Shown piece after piece: positions 21,600 through 33,823 of a stretch of DNA of 64,000 nt. How positions within the stretch are numbered: the stretch's first letter is position 1; every line of letters begins with the position of its first letter. The stretch is from Helianthus annuus (lineage: Eukaryota > Streptophyta > Magnoliopsida > Asterales > Asteraceae): contig NC_035436.2 of assembly GCF_002127325.2 (NCBI RefSeq), positions 114,268,088 to 114,332,087 of the forward strand. The letters are read 5' to 3'. A program made the translations under genes and the position numbers. Below the pieces are notes generated by a model. That model was not told the DNA's origin. It saw only the letters and a list, made by a program, of their open reading frames with translations, and ran no database searches.

Positions 21600-24500
21600 A
21601 AACTGTTTAGTCAAACATTGAGTCCACCCAGGCCTCATCAGCCTTAGGTGCAACCTTGACTCTCGCAATTTGAATTTTGAAATTTTCAGCCTTAAGAGGC
21701 GGAAAATTTGCATCATAATCAACAGTAATTGGCTCTTCAGCCTTTTTCTCCTCAGAAGTTGAAACTTTCTTCTCAACTTTTGTCTCAATTTTAGGTTTCC
21801 ACACCTGTTGAGTTACTGCAACCCTTTTGTAAAATTTGTCATTTTTAGTTACCGACTTCTCTACGGGTTCCGTTTTTACTTTTACGTTGTCGATTTTAAC
21901 GTTTTTCTTTTCAACAACTTTCTTCTCAACATACATCGGTGCTTACCCTTCACATCAACCTTCTTTTATTGAGCCTTCACAGCTTCAGTCTTAGGCTTCA
22001 CATATGTACACTTTCGTGCAATATGACCAACCTGTTCACATCTAAAACAAGTACGAGTATCAGCTACCCGACTCGTCCCTTCAGACTGAGCCTGCTAAGC
22101 TCTCTTTTCAAAAAATTCTTTGTTTGATTTTGAAAAAATTTCTTTTTTTTTCATCAGCAAGTGAACTTGGACTGTTTACAAACATTTTCTTCTTAGCAAA
22201 CCTCTTGTTTGAAACATTTCTTTTCTGATACGGTTTACCACCCTGATAACCACCCGACCAGTTGTTTCTGTTGTTATTGTAAAAACGCGGTGGATAACCA
22301 GTTTTCTTGTTGTAAACCCTGTCTTTCTTTCGACTCAAATTGTTCACTGCTGACAACTCGACTTCAACAAGTTTGAAAACATTTGTCAATTTGTTCATGT
22401 TAACATTCTCGATCGGAAACTCTGAATCCGAAAACAACTTATCCGAACCCATCATCTTGTACATGACAAGGTTTGGTTCTTCATCTAAGTTGTTCTTGGA
22501 CTTTTGTTTCGGAATGTATTTATCCAAGAAACACCCATCCTCCTCAGAAGTGTCACAATCCGGTTTAAGCACTTTGTCTACCACATTTTTCACCACATCA
22601 CTTTGGACACCCTCGTCTTTGGAAGACGTGAAGGTGACATCAATATTCTCAGGAAGTTTAACATCACTTTCTTCCTCAATTTCCACCAAACTAGACTGCT
22701 TTTTCGTGTAGTTGTCTAAGATTAGCGGTGGAACTTTGTGAAACCCTACACCCGTTCCATCAGAAAACACATCCTCGCCAGCTTTGTTTTTCCCTATAGG
22801 TTTGGGAACAATATGCTGCAAAACAAAGCTTGTTGAGCTATAGCTGTTTAACTTCAACTGAATTCTTTCATTTTCAATTTCAGCTTCTTGAACTTTAAGT
22901 TTCAATTTAGCAATTTCATCCAGTTGATTGTTAATTGATTCTTCTTTTATTCTCACCACAGCTCTCAAATGTTCGTTTTCTTTAAACGTTTTGCCATTTC
23001 GATCATCACTATCTTTGACAATGCTTTTCAATTTTTCAAACTTTTCAGAAATTTGACGGTTTTCAAGAATTAACTTTTCATTTTCACATTTTATTTTCTC
23101 ACGTTCAGTTTTATCATGTTCGATTTGAGCCGTTAATTCTTTGATCCGTTCAGTTGAAGCTTTTACAGTTTTGTCACGACCTAGAATCTGATCCTCAACA
23201 TTTTTAACTTTCGTTGTCAGATTCTTGATTTTCTCATTGTTAAGATACGTGACAGTGCTACAAAAATTGCATTGTTTGGTGCAATTTTTGCAGTCAACAT
23301 TTCTGTCGACCTTGTTACCTGACGCATTTGTTGACGCAATTTGACTGACCTGCCCCTTTGACTCAGTAACAGAATTAGGGTCTACCTCAAGTGCTTTCGC
23401 AGCTAGCACTTTGTCAGCCATCTTTCCCAGGTTCTCAGACGTCAACTCCTGCGTAGTATCGATCAAGCCAGTATCAATCTGCTTTGCTTTCTCAATCTCT
23501 TCTTTTTCTTTCATCTCTTTCTCCTCTTTCTCCTTTCTCTCTTTCTCTTTCTCTTCTTCAATCATCTTCTCAGTTGGCGTTCCCCACCACTTGTGCTGCC
23601 AGTATTCATCTTCTTCTTTGTACTCCTTGATGATGGCTTCAATATCTAGCGTTTTGTCATCAATCGCGATGTTGCCATACCTATCAAGGTAACACTCTCT
23701 ATCTGGATCCCATCTATTTGCTCTTCTAGCTTCCAGAAAGATACCAGAAAGTCTGATAATCTTGTTTTCAGCAATCATCTTCCGGTATTTATACTTCTCT
23801 TCCTCAGTACGATCATCTTTCCACGGAATGGGTTCATCATTACTTGCCATAAATGCGTAACCCACCGCATCTTCCTCTGGTAGAACTTCTTTACTCCAAT
23901 CGTAACCCTCATCGTCGTAAATCACAGCCAGAGCCCTTGATTTGTCTCTGTTATCTTCAGACTGCTTCAATCTGGGCGGCTCAGATTTATTTTGATGGTA
24001 GATTGCCTTTTTGTAGTAATCGTCTCTAAACGGATTCTCTGACTCATCAGCGTACGCGTTTCTACATTCACGCTTGAAGTGACCCTTCTGCTTACACTTA
24101 AAGCACGTCACCTTCGATTTGTCAAACCCCAACTTTGTAGACGGACCACCAATCGTCTTTCTCCCGGTAATTTCCATGAAACGCTGAGCACGTCGAACAG
24201 CACTTGCCATTGCCCAACGAATGTCAATAAGCTCCATTTCTTCGGGGTCTATCTGATCGTAATCTTCTTTCGTCAAATTTGTGTTCCCGATCTTACCAGC
24301 TACCAACCCTTCATAAGACTAGCACAGATGCCAAAAAGACCATCTGTTGCTTAGCCGACTCCTCATCAAAATTCTGTGCGTTCTTCAAATCTATCGCGAT
24401 ATTGCAAGAAAACTTTGCATCAGAACGATTTGCAGAAGACGTAGATCCACTATGATAACCACTATGACTTCCGCTGCTTGAACTGCTTTGACTTTCTTTG

Positions 24501-25350
24501 CTTGCTGAAGATACATTCTCAGCTGAAAATGCAGTCTTTGGAGAAGTTGCTTTTGGCATCATGCTTTTTGGATAATAGAGATCCAAATTCTGCTGAGAAG
24601 AAGAGTGATTGACTTTATAAGTTTTCTTCAGTTCCAACTCGTGACTTTCAAGTCTCGCAATCACCAAATCTGGAGTCAAATCTTTAGGAGCAATAGTGTT
24701 CTTCAACATAAGCGCATAATATCTCCAATTAACCTCATCTGGTAATGAATCGAACAGTTTGTCAATTAGTTCTTCATCAGAAAACTTGATTTCATGTCTT
24801 GCTAACTCTAGTTTCAGATGACCGAACCTCTCTATCATTTTACACACAGATTCATTCTTTAGACAACCAAAAAGATCAAATTCTTTTCTAAGAAGTTTTC
24901 GTTTGTTCTTTACAATCTCTTTGCTTCCAAGACACTTCTTTCCGAGTTTATCCCACAAATCTTTAGCATTTGAGTAATCTATCAGCGAAATGATGTCTTC
25001 CCGCACCGATTGAAACAATAATGCCACACACTTTTGCTCGGCCACAAAACTCTCAATCTCTTCAGCCGATCTCAATGCTTCACCATTCTTCTTTCCCTCG
25101 GCATAACCATTCTTCATACTTTTCCAGCTAGGAAAAGCGAATGCCATCAACCAGTCTTCGAACTTTGTTGCCCACCTGCTGTAATCTTCTATAGCCATCA
25201 GCTTAGGAGGTTTGTTAAATGTTCCAAATGCGCTTTCGGACTCCCAAGCTTCCTTCTTTCTTTCTTTCGGCTTGAAGAGGTGTCATTGTTTCCAGAACTC
25301 CCTGTGAAAGCATACATGTCGCTGAAAGGATTCAAGAAGATATCATCCAT
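21600..25350 (-). pseudogene. gag: Element S gag (SIRE type, long coiled coil)
   Basis: Minus-strand gag probably starts at ATG 25350 (MDDIFLNPFSDMYAF). A shift at an AAGA repeat near 25260 precedes the long frame 25198-24311 with AIEDYSRWATKFEDWL and SLPDEVNWRYYAL. Another shift near 24315 leads to 24306-22108 with zinc knuckle CFKCKQKGHFKREC. After that come a charged region and about 170 residues of heptad-rich coiled coil (KIKNLTTKVKNVEDQI onward). A poly-T shift near 22140 follows, then a second knuckle CFRCEQVGHIARKC near 22010-22060 and a stop. The protein would form the particle shell and bind RNA. Its length, well over 1000 residues, is unusual for copia gag but fits SIRE. Confidence 0.85.
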
Positions 25351-25864
25351 CTTGACTATTCCTGCAAAAACAACCAATACTTAGAAAAAAATTTTCAAAT
25401 TTTTGAAAATCTAGACACAAAAGCGGACCAGATTGAAGTCGTAAAAGCGGACCAGACCAGATATTGTCCGTAAAAGCGGACCAGATATTGTCCGTAAAAG
25501 CGGACCAGATATTGTCATTAAAAGCGGACCAGGTGATGTTCGTTCGAGCGGACCAAGTAATGTACGTAACAGCAGACCAGAAAGTGTCACAAAAGTGAAC
25601 CCAACTAGATTTTTGTACGTAAATGCGAACCTGTTGTTCGTAACAGCGAATCACAGTTTTTAACCTGTTTTAACCATTTTTAGTCCGAATTTTGATCTGA
25701 AACTTTCAAGGGTTTGTTATTAGTGTGTTTTACACGTTATATTCCATTTTCAGACAATTTCAACCGTAGGAACCACTGAAAACTGAAAAAGTATGAGAGA
25801 AAGTGAGTAGAAAAGAGAGATTTCTGCAGATATAAGTTGTAGTAGTATGAACTCCTCGTCCTGA
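25351..25864 (-). other. Element S 5' leader with AGCGGACC repeats
   Basis: The stretch between primer binding site and gag contains about seven to nine copies of an imperfect 24-base unit carrying AAAAGCGGACCAG (25421-25650). The same core, AGCGGACC, recurs in the LTR (26090-26215). No protein is supported here. Confidence 0.6.
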
Positions 25865-25876
25865 GCTCTGATACCA
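25865..25876 (-). promoter_or_regulatory. Primer binding site of copia element S
   Basis: TGGTATCAGAGC on the minus strand lies two bases after the LTR end and matches initiator methionine tRNA. Confidence 0.9.
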
Positions 25877-25878
25877 CT

Positions 25879-26309
25879 TGTTGGACCGTTGTTTGACCCT
25901 AAAACGTCAGTTAAGGTAGCTCATCATCATATATAAAGGCGGAATTAGTACATATGATGTTACAACAGCTTGTCCTTTCAATTCCACTGCTTTTATTAGC
26001 TTTCTGAATGAATTTTGACAGAGTTTCGGCTCCTAAGCACACACATACGCATCTAAGATCCGCTGATAATGACACGCTATTTATAGACTTGGTGGTTCGC
26101 TAATATGACAGGTCATATTAGCGGACCTGTTACACTTGGACACATAAGCGGACCCCTACAAGACCTAAAAGCGGACCTACTTCTTTTCATTGACATAAAA
26201 GCGAACCTAATACTAAGTTACATAATTTTGACTGTTTAAACCACCTGTTGACCAATCTTGACCTCAGACTTCTTGTAGACGTAGTCAACAGACATCCTAT
26301 GCATCAACA
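25879..26309 (-). repeat. Element S 5' LTR (about 430 bp)
   Basis: On the element strand it begins TGTTGATGCATAGG and ends GGTCCAACA next to the primer binding site. A TATA box (CTATAAATAG) lies at 26077-26086. The right boundary is inferred from the TGTTG/CAACA termini and from the start of unrelated LTR F sequence; the 3' LTR is not available to confirm it. Confidence 0.7.
26077..26086 (-). promoter_or_regulatory. TATA box in element S LTR
   Basis: CTATAAATAG on the minus strand, about 225 bases into the LTR, is a strong plant TATA box at a sensible distance from the gag leader. Confidence 0.7.
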
Positions 26310-26803
26310 AGTTTATTTTATACAACTTATTTTACTTGGTTATTCATTTAACCATACAATATTCTTTTACTTATACATATCATCTGATTTTATCGCTTTT
26401 CAAATGATTTACAAAACAAAACAATTTACAAGGTTCATGACTGAATTTTTATTAAATATTTTCTTAAACTTAAGTCATGATTCCTATTTTCATAAAACCT
26501 ATGTATCTCACAGGCATTTTTATGCTGACGTACCTATTTTCATATGTGTTTTCAGGAGCTGTCGCTTAGGATGATTGATCGTGACACTAGGGCGGACCTG
26601 TGCCTTAGAGACTTAAAATGAAGATAGACTTAGTTTAAATTATGTGATGTACTTTTGGTTCTTGTTTTAAGACAATGTAATTCCACCTTTGGTTATGAAT
26701 AAAATGTTATTTTAATTACCATGGTTGTGGAACAATAATTCTGTTACAACACTCCCCGACGTTTCCGCCACGATTTGATGTTTTACGTGGTCGGGGTGTG
26801 ACA
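26310..26803 (+). repeat. LTR F: 3' part of a plus-strand gypsy LTR
   Basis: About 0.5 kb ends GGGGTGTGACA and closely matches the end of G's LTR in reverse orientation. It keeps the stem arm CTATGTATCTCAC (26499-26511) and an acceptor TGTGTTTTCAG ending at 26555. Its 5' part is cut off by copia element S. To its right is G's gag, so F is an insertion into G. Confidence 0.75.
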
Positions 26804-27064
26804 TAGCTTTTGGAAGCGATCAAGCCAATCATGAATGGCAACAGGAGGGTTAACATTTCCGCCTTGAGGGTCGTTGTTGTTATTACCCCCTTGTGGTCCG
26901 TTGTTATTACCCCCTGGTGGTCTATTGTTATTTTGCTCAAGCTGTTGCAACAAGTTTGGAACCAAACCCGCGATAGCCGTATTGACAACATTAGCAATGA
27001 GGGTCTCAATAAGGATGTCGTTTTTCTCGATACGATGGTTGTTCGCACTTCTTCTAGGAGGCAT
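26804..27064 (-). pseudogene. gag: Element G gag, N-terminal fragment
   Basis: Minus-strand MPPRRSANN from ATG 27064 continues through an asparagine/glycine-rich stretch (GGNNNGPQGG repeats) to IHDWLDRFQKL, where LTR F cuts it. The start MPPR is shared with H gag, although the rest differs. Too little remains to name domains beyond a gypsy gag N-terminus. Confidence 0.7.
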
Positions 27065-27228
27065 CTGAAAAGAAGGTTCATGTGTGAGAAGTGAAAATTT
27101 CAAATGACGCGGATAATAAAAGAGAGAAATCCTAACCCGACGTCTACCCATTAACTCACATGTTTAATTATTAATGTTAAACTTTTCTGCAGGAAGGAGC
27201 CTGGCCTCGGATACTAAAAAATGTAACA
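27065..27228 (-). other. Element G leader between LTR and gag
   Basis: A short leader holds TTTAGTATCCGAGGCC on the minus strand where a primer binding site is expected. It resembles TGGTATCAGAGCC with several changes and is probably a decayed site. Confidence 0.4.
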
Positions 27229-27436
27229 TGTCACACCCGACCACGTAAAACATCAAATCGTGGCGGAAACTTCGGGGAGTGTTGTAACAGAATTATTGTT
27301 TCACAACCATGGCATTTAAAGTTATGTTTTATTTATCAAACAAGAGTATTTCATTGTTTTAAACGAAAGAAACAAGAGTACATAACAAAATTAACAGGTT
27401 CGCCCTAGTGTGTCATGAACATCCTATGCAACAGCT

Positions 27437-28738
27437 CTTGAAAACACATGTGAAAATAGGTACGTCAGCATAAAAATGCCTGTGAGATACATAGATTTAT
27501 GAAAATAGGATTCATGACTTAGGATTAAAGAAAATGTTTAATAAAAATTGGTCATGAATCTTGTTAAGTGTTTTCTTTTATAAATCATATGAAAATAAGA
27601 AATCAGATTATCTAAAAGAAAGGTGTATGGTTATTAAAATAACCAAGTAAAATGAGTTGTATAAAACAAACTGTTTTGTAAAACAATGTCTTGTGATAAA
27701 AATATGTTATTTGTGTAAAATATTATATGTCTAAATTGAAATGATTTAAATAATGCTGCGATATGTAATATCATACAAGCACTTATATATAGGAAGTACC
27801 AGCGGCGTATCCACCATGCTTGTATCATATTACACACGCCTCGTTACTTAAATCACTTAAACAAACCACCAATGTAAAATGTTCATGTTTAAACCAATTG
27901 TCAAATGTTAATGTATAAACCTTGTCAAATGTTTAATGTCAAAATGTAAATCATTTAATGTGTAACAAATGTTGTGTATGGTAAGTAAAATGTGATTACT
28001 TAGACCAAAAGTAAAAATGTACAAAACAAAGTATTTTGAATATATCAAAAGTCATGTTTTGCAGAATAAATGCATGCTTTACTGATACAAACACTTATGC
28101 TGTAAGTTAAACGTATACATTCAAGCCTTGAGACTGTAGGATAACCTTAGAGTAAAGGTTATCAAAATGTTTTTGGATTCAGTCATTCCTTACATCCAAA
28201 CAAACCTAGGATATCAGGAATGGGAGTTGTCAAGTCCTATGGTACCACTACTTACTACCGAGCGGCGTAGCAAATGTTAATGAACGTATTTTAGTCCCGT
28301 TGAACAAACCAAATGTCATACCAAATGTAAGAATGTTATGAGAAAACAATGTACTAAGTATGCTAAATTAACATACAAAGCAGAAAAGTTATGTAAATCA
28401 ATGTGCTAGCATGCTCAGTAAACATACATAGCAGAAATGTAATGTAAAACAATGTACTAAGTATGCTAAGTTAACATACAAAGAAGAAAAGTTATGTAAA
28501 TCAATGTGCTAGCATGCTTAGTAAACATACATAGCAGAAATGTAATGTAAATCAATGTGCTAGCATGCTCAGTCAACATACATAGCAAAGCATAATTGAA
28601 ATTATGTACTATATACGTACTAATGAACATAGCAAGTATATGTCATGAAAGCACGAAAAACACGAAAGTAACAAGTAGGCACATGTGTTTCACCTCCAAA
28701 AATTTGAAAAACAGTAAAAGAGGGGTCTATGTACTCAC
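27437..28738 (-). other. Intron-like segment in element G LTR
   Basis: The donor GTGAGTACATAG (28727-28738, minus) can pair with CTATGTATCTCAC (27482-27494, minus) over 12 pairs with one bulged base. The acceptor TGTTTTCAAG ends at 27437, about 1.3 kb away. The element class differs from A-D and K, but the layout is the same. Confidence 0.5.
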
Positions 28739-29803
28739 TTGAGATTGCTCAATAGTCTTTAGATAACCACCAAGCAAAGCAATAAAGCTCGCGGAATCAA
28801 ACGACACCTAATATAGGTAACTACGTTAATAAACCGGATCTAAATCGGAGGATTGGATAGAATGAGGGTTCGTAAACCAAATGAGTATGGGAACTCATGT
28901 AATATGGTTTAACAAAGCCGACATACTAAAATGAAACCTAACCTAAGTGCTTTTGACCTATTACGACCCGTTTAGGTAGCTTATGCTACTTTAACGCATC
29001 GTTCGCGTATAACGTGTTCGGACCGCCTAACTACTTCTATGACAAGTAAAATATGCCTTAACATGTCTAATATTGTTGCCTAATCAGTTTAGATATCAAA
29101 ATTTATGTTTCATATGATTAAATTGAATTTTGGCGCAAAAAGGGCATTTTGGTCATTTACCTAAGGCATATATACTACCTATCATACAACTACTTAAACG
29201 AAGTGACCATAAGGTATAACCTCGGAAGGTTATTCCCTATACAACTATGGTCACCTACTGTGTTTGGTTGGATCCTAATGATCGACCAAATGGGTCGGGT
29301 TCGAAAGTATAAGCGATTGATTAGATCGCTTACCTTACGACCCTATATAAGAACAAATCTAAAAAGTGACGAGTTAAACATGTTAAAACATGTTTAACGA
29401 GGTTTGAAAACAGGTTTGATATCAAGACAAAGGGTCTTGATACCCAAAAGTAGTTTGGTTACAAAATACGCAAGAATACGCATTTTGGCCAAAACTACGA
29501 CTCGTCACTAAGCCTAGATAACGTGGTAATCATTAGGTATAGTCACTAGGGACTATAACCATCGTGATTACGCTCACGTTATGAAGTTCAAACGAACTTC
29601 ATGTTGACCATAAATTGGTCAATGCAGAAAGTCAAACAAAGTTTGACTTTCACGACAAAAACGTGTAAAAGAACTAAAGAATACTTACAAAAGGTCCAAG
29701 AACGGAAGTTTGATTCCAAATATTCTCAGGTATGAAGTGATAAACACATCAACTTAGAGAAATTTCAGAATCAAGTGTCGGTTTGAAGTGAAAACTTGAG
29801 GGG

Positions 29804-29812
29804 TATTTATAG
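29804..29812 (-). promoter_or_regulatory. TATA box in element G LTR
   Basis: CTATAAATA on the minus strand, about 1.1 kb into the reconstructed LTR. It matches the position of the TATA box in H. Confidence 0.65.
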
Positions 29813-29998
29813 TTTTCGTACAACCGTTAGGATCGTTCATCGAAAACCGAGCTTCAATCTCAGTCGTGCACATGCACCCATGGTTTTGCAAAACCATGGG
29901 CACCTTAAAAATGGCCCATAGTAAGTTAGAAAACCATTTCCAAGTGCCTAAAACAGCTGGAACAGCTGTAAACAGCTGGAAAAATGAATATGTGCAGA

Positions 29999-30003
29999 TC
30001 TGG
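29999..30003. repeat. Target site duplication TCTGG (left) of element H
   Basis: TCTGG directly precedes H's LTR, and the same five bases follow H's other LTR at 50500-50504. This fixes the ends of H and shows that it inserted into G's LTR. Confidence 0.92.
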
Positions 30004-30228
30004 TGTCACACCCCGGCCGCGTTAAAACAACAAAACCGTGGCGGAAACGCTGGGGAGGTGAGTAGTGACAAAATTATTGTTTCAACAACCATGGCAATAA
30101 AAGTTTTGTATTATTAAGATTAATGTTACATTGTCTTTGAGTTCAAACTAAAATAACATAACAACTGTCTTTTAAGTCATTAAGGCCCGAGTCCGCCTAA
30201 GTGAAGCACACACATCATGTATTAGCAC

Positions 30229-31527
30229 CTGAAAACACATGTAAAAATTGGTACGTCAGCATAAAAATGCCTGTGAGATACATAGGTTTTGTTTATGCAG
30301 ATTCATGACTTGTATTTGAAAGAAGTGTTTAAATAAAATGTAGTCATGAACCTTGTAAAATGTTTTCCGTTGTAAAACCATGTGAAAATCGATGTGAAAA
30401 TCAATGATGATGAAAGAACAATGCATGGTTAAATAAATAACCAAATAAAAGTGAATTTGTATAAATGTGTACTTTGTATAAACAATGCCGTGTTTATGTA
30501 TAAAATGTTTCATGTCTTGCCCAAGTGATTTATATAACGCAACGATGTATAATACAATAAAAGCACTTATTTATAGGAAGTACCAGCGGCGTATCCACCA
30601 TACTTTTATCATATAACACATAGCCCCGTTACATAAGTCACTTATCAAAAACCAACCAAAATGTAATGTTCATTGTCAAAATGTTCATGTGAAAACCATG
30701 TTTAATGTCATGTATAACATGTATCATGTATAATCAATGTAATGCATAGTAAGTAGGAAATCATCTACTTAAACTATGTGATGACACTAATGTGAAACTA
30801 ATGTCATGTATGGTGAATAACTAGAAGCTACTCAACCCCATAGAAAATGTACAAAACAATGTTTTTGAATTAACCTAAGTTTAAATCAAATGTTATGTTT
30901 TGCAGAAAAACAATGCTTTATGATTACAAACATTTATGCAGTAATGTTAATCGCATACATTCAAGCCTTGCGACTGTGGCGACAAACCCTTAAACGAATC
31001 AAAGGTTCATCTAAATTATGTAGTTGGATTCTGTCATTCCCAATTTCCAAACAAACCTAGGAAGTCGGAAACGGGAGTTGTCAATTCCTATGGTACCATT
31101 ACATAAGTCCGAGCGGCGTGATCAATGTTAATGAATGTATTATTGTCCCGATTGAACATACCAAATGTCATAACCAATGTAGCATGTGAAAACCATGTAC
31201 TAGGAATGCAAAGTAAACATGCCTAGTAGAAATGTTAATGTAAAACAATGTGCTAGCATGTTCAGTAAACATACATAGCAGAATGTCATGTAAAACAATG
31301 TGTACATATGCTAAGTAAACATATGCAACAAATGTGTAATAAATCAGTGCGCTAGCATGCTTGACATACATAGCAAAACACAATTGAAAGCATGTACTAT
31401 AAGTGTACTAGATGAAACTAGCATGTTTATGTCATAAAAGCATGAAATGCACGAAAATAACACGTATGTACATGTGTATCACCCCAAAGTATTTGAAAAT
31501 GGTAAAAGAGGGGAACTATGTACTCAC
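30229..31527 (-). other. Intron-like segment in element H 3' LTR
   Basis: On the minus strand the donor GTGAGTACATAG (31516-31527) is complementary, with one bulge, to CTATGTATCTCAC (30273-30285). The acceptor TGTGTTTTCAG|G ends at 30229 (1299 bases). The 5' LTR has the same 1299-base spacing. Confidence 0.55.
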
Positions 31528-32550
31528 TTGGGATTGCTAATTAGTCTTGAGAATGAGACCAATTTAAGCTCCAAGTATCACGGCATCAACCAGCACCTAG
31601 TATAGGTAACTATGTTAATAATTGGCTCCTAAATCGGGAGATAAGATAGAATGAGGTTCTATAAATCAAATGAGTAATTGAACTCATGTGGTATGATTTA
31701 ATAGGCCCTACATTCTAATTGGAAAGTTTACCTAAGTGCTCTTGACCCGTTTCGACACATTATGGTAATATAAGCTACTATAAGGTGTCGTTAGCGTAAA
31801 ACTATGTTCGGATGGTAATCTATGTGCTATGTCAAGTCTTACATGCCCAATTATCCCTAAACACGTTACTAAATCAGATAACTTGTCAAAAATATGTTCA
31901 TATAGGCAAAATACGGATTTTAGCTTCAAAAGGGCATTTTGGTCATTTCCTATGGGCATACAAGCTAACTAGCAAATGACTAACCAATCCTATGTGATCA
32001 TAACGTATAACCTCAGTGGTTATTCCCTATGCAACTATGATCACTAACTAAGCTTGGTCGGATCCCAAAGATCGACCAAATGGGTTGGGTTCGAAAGTGT
32101 AAGCGGTTGTTTAGACCGCTTAACTTACGACCCTAAACAAGCACAAACTAATAGTGTCGAGTTAAACATGTCAAAACATGTTTAACCTGCTGATTTGGTA
32201 TCAAAACAAAGTGTGTTGATACACTAAAGTAGTTCCAAGGCAAAATGCGTGCTAAAACGCATTTTGACCGAAACTTTGACTCGACACTACAACTAGTTAA
32301 CGTTGTAATCAGCGGCTATAATCACGAAGGATTATAACTATGGTGATTACAATCATGCTTCAAAGTTCAATTGAACTTTGACTTGACCAATTGATGGTCA
32401 AAACCGAAAGTCAAACTGTTGGCCAAACTGTTTGACTTTCTGCACTAATATAAAGAAAAGCAATAAAAGAAATGAGCTTAGGAGAGCTCCAAATCAGATG
32501 CAAAGAGGAGAAATGAGAAAATGAGCAAGGAATTCAAATGAATGGCCTTG

Positions 32551-32560
32551 CTATTTATAG
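32551..32560 (-). promoter_or_regulatory. TATA box in element H 3' LTR
   Basis: CTATAAATAG on the minus strand; repeated in the 5' LTR at 49399-49408. Confidence 0.65.
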
Positions 32561-33410
32561 TAGAGCATGAAGAACAAGATCATGACACTTGTTTGTGTAA
32601 CCTCCAAGGAAGAATCAAGGCCATACACTTGTTACAAGCAGGTTAGAAGCCTTGGTGATCACACAAACTTGCTCAACATTCCAAAAAATTGCACAAACAG
32701 CCCTTAAACTTCAAACAGAATGCGGAATTTAAGTTTCTGGTCGCTGGCATGTTTACACGGCCCATGTAAGAGATGGGGAGGGGTCTACGCGGCCCGCCTG
32801 GCCCTCCCAGATCAGCACAGTTTGAAAAATGGCAGTTTAGGTCCCGGCATGCATTCGAGTCCATTTCAGGCCTTTTTGACCCCCGTTAAGCCATTTTAAA
32901 GGCTCTACAAGGTCAATAAAGTTTAGAGGACTCAAAATATGCTTGGAACACTCTCGGATGTCGGCTCGTTTGGTCGTACGGTCGCGTTGTTCGTTAAATT
33001 ACGACGAAACTCAAACGGACGCGAAAATGAACCAAATTAAGCGACGAGTGGAATTTTTGCATGCCGATCACTAAAATAAAAATATTTTAGTGTGTACAAA
33101 AATTTTGGATGTCCAGATGTGGTCAGAACGCAAGATATGCTCGAAAATGCAAACTTACGCCATTTTTGACACTTTTAGTCCCTGTAAGATCATATAAGCA
33201 TGTTTTCGCACATCGAACCTATCAAAGCTTATTTCTAAGCCATGTTTAGGTTATATATGGTATGTTTAACTTATGATCAAGTTCCGGACTGTACGTTGCC
33301 TTACGAAACGACAGACTTTTGCAAGTTGACGCAAATAGTCCCTAAGAGCGAATAAACTTGTTTTTGCTATACCAAAGCCTTTAAAACTTATTTCTAAGTT
33401 ATGTAAAGGT

Positions 33411-33415
33411 TATTT
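33411..33415. repeat. Target site duplication TATTT (left) of element C
   Basis: TATTT precedes TGTGACACCCC of C's 5' LTR, and TATTT follows TGTGACA at 41427-41431. The flanks join to a continuous H LTR sequence that matches 50250-50275. Confidence 0.95.
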
Positions 33416-33763
33416 TGTGACACCCCAGGAAAACCATGCAACTTAACTAGCTTCCTCGGTAACCACGTGCTAAATTTCGGGGCGAAATTTCTTTCAACTT
33501 GGGGATGATGTGACAACCCGTAACTTCAGGGTACAAACCGTTTGTTTTGTTTTTATAAATCAAATCTCGTGCTTCTTTTATTTGATGAATTAACCAAATC
33601 CTTACTGTGTAGTACCGACCTGAACCATTTGAACCAAAACACTTGACACGCTTGCTGATCCAACCCACTTGCATAGCTCGAAAACTTATGGGACCCGAAC
33701 CTTAGCTTGATCACTATTCATCTTATAATTAATTAATTAATACTTCATTAGTTAGTTTTGTTA

Positions 33764-33823
<60 letters not shown>

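Larger units (their letters stand above)
10164..26309 (-). mobile_element. Element S: Ty1/copia element of SIRE type, interrupted by D and B
   Basis: Read on the minus strand the order is 5' LTR (26309-25879), primer binding site, long gag with two zinc knuckles, protease, integrase, [element D, 20517-12794], RT, RNase H and a long 3' non-coding region that ends at element B. Protease before integrase before RT marks Ty1/copia. The very long coiled-coil gag and long 3' region suggest SIRE (inference). The 3' LTR is not in the window. Several stops and frameshifts show it is inactive. Confidence 0.85.
27229..30003 (-). repeat. Element G LTR, part 1 (interrupted by element H)
   Basis: On the plus strand it starts TGTCACACCCGACC. 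A TATA box (CTATAAATA on the minus strand) lies at 29804-29812. The sequence stops at the target duplication TCTGG of element H and resumes at 50505, for a total of about 3.67 kb, matching H's LTR length. Several copies of TGTGCTAGCATG with spacers occur at 28370-28570. Confidence 0.85.
30004..33415 (-). repeat. Element H 3' LTR, part 1
   Basis: It begins TGTCACACCCCGGCCGCG on the plus strand and continues to the TATTT target duplication of C, then resumes at 41432. A TATA box lies at 32551-32560 (CTATAAATAG, minus). Confidence 0.92.

Noticed and set aside
22340..22711. Serine-rich plus-strand ORF
   Set aside because: It is the reverse-strand shadow of the long copia gag.
33768..33816. TA run as a regulatory or origin-like element
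   Set aside because: A microsatellite that differs in length between the two LTRs of C; ordinary slippage explains it.
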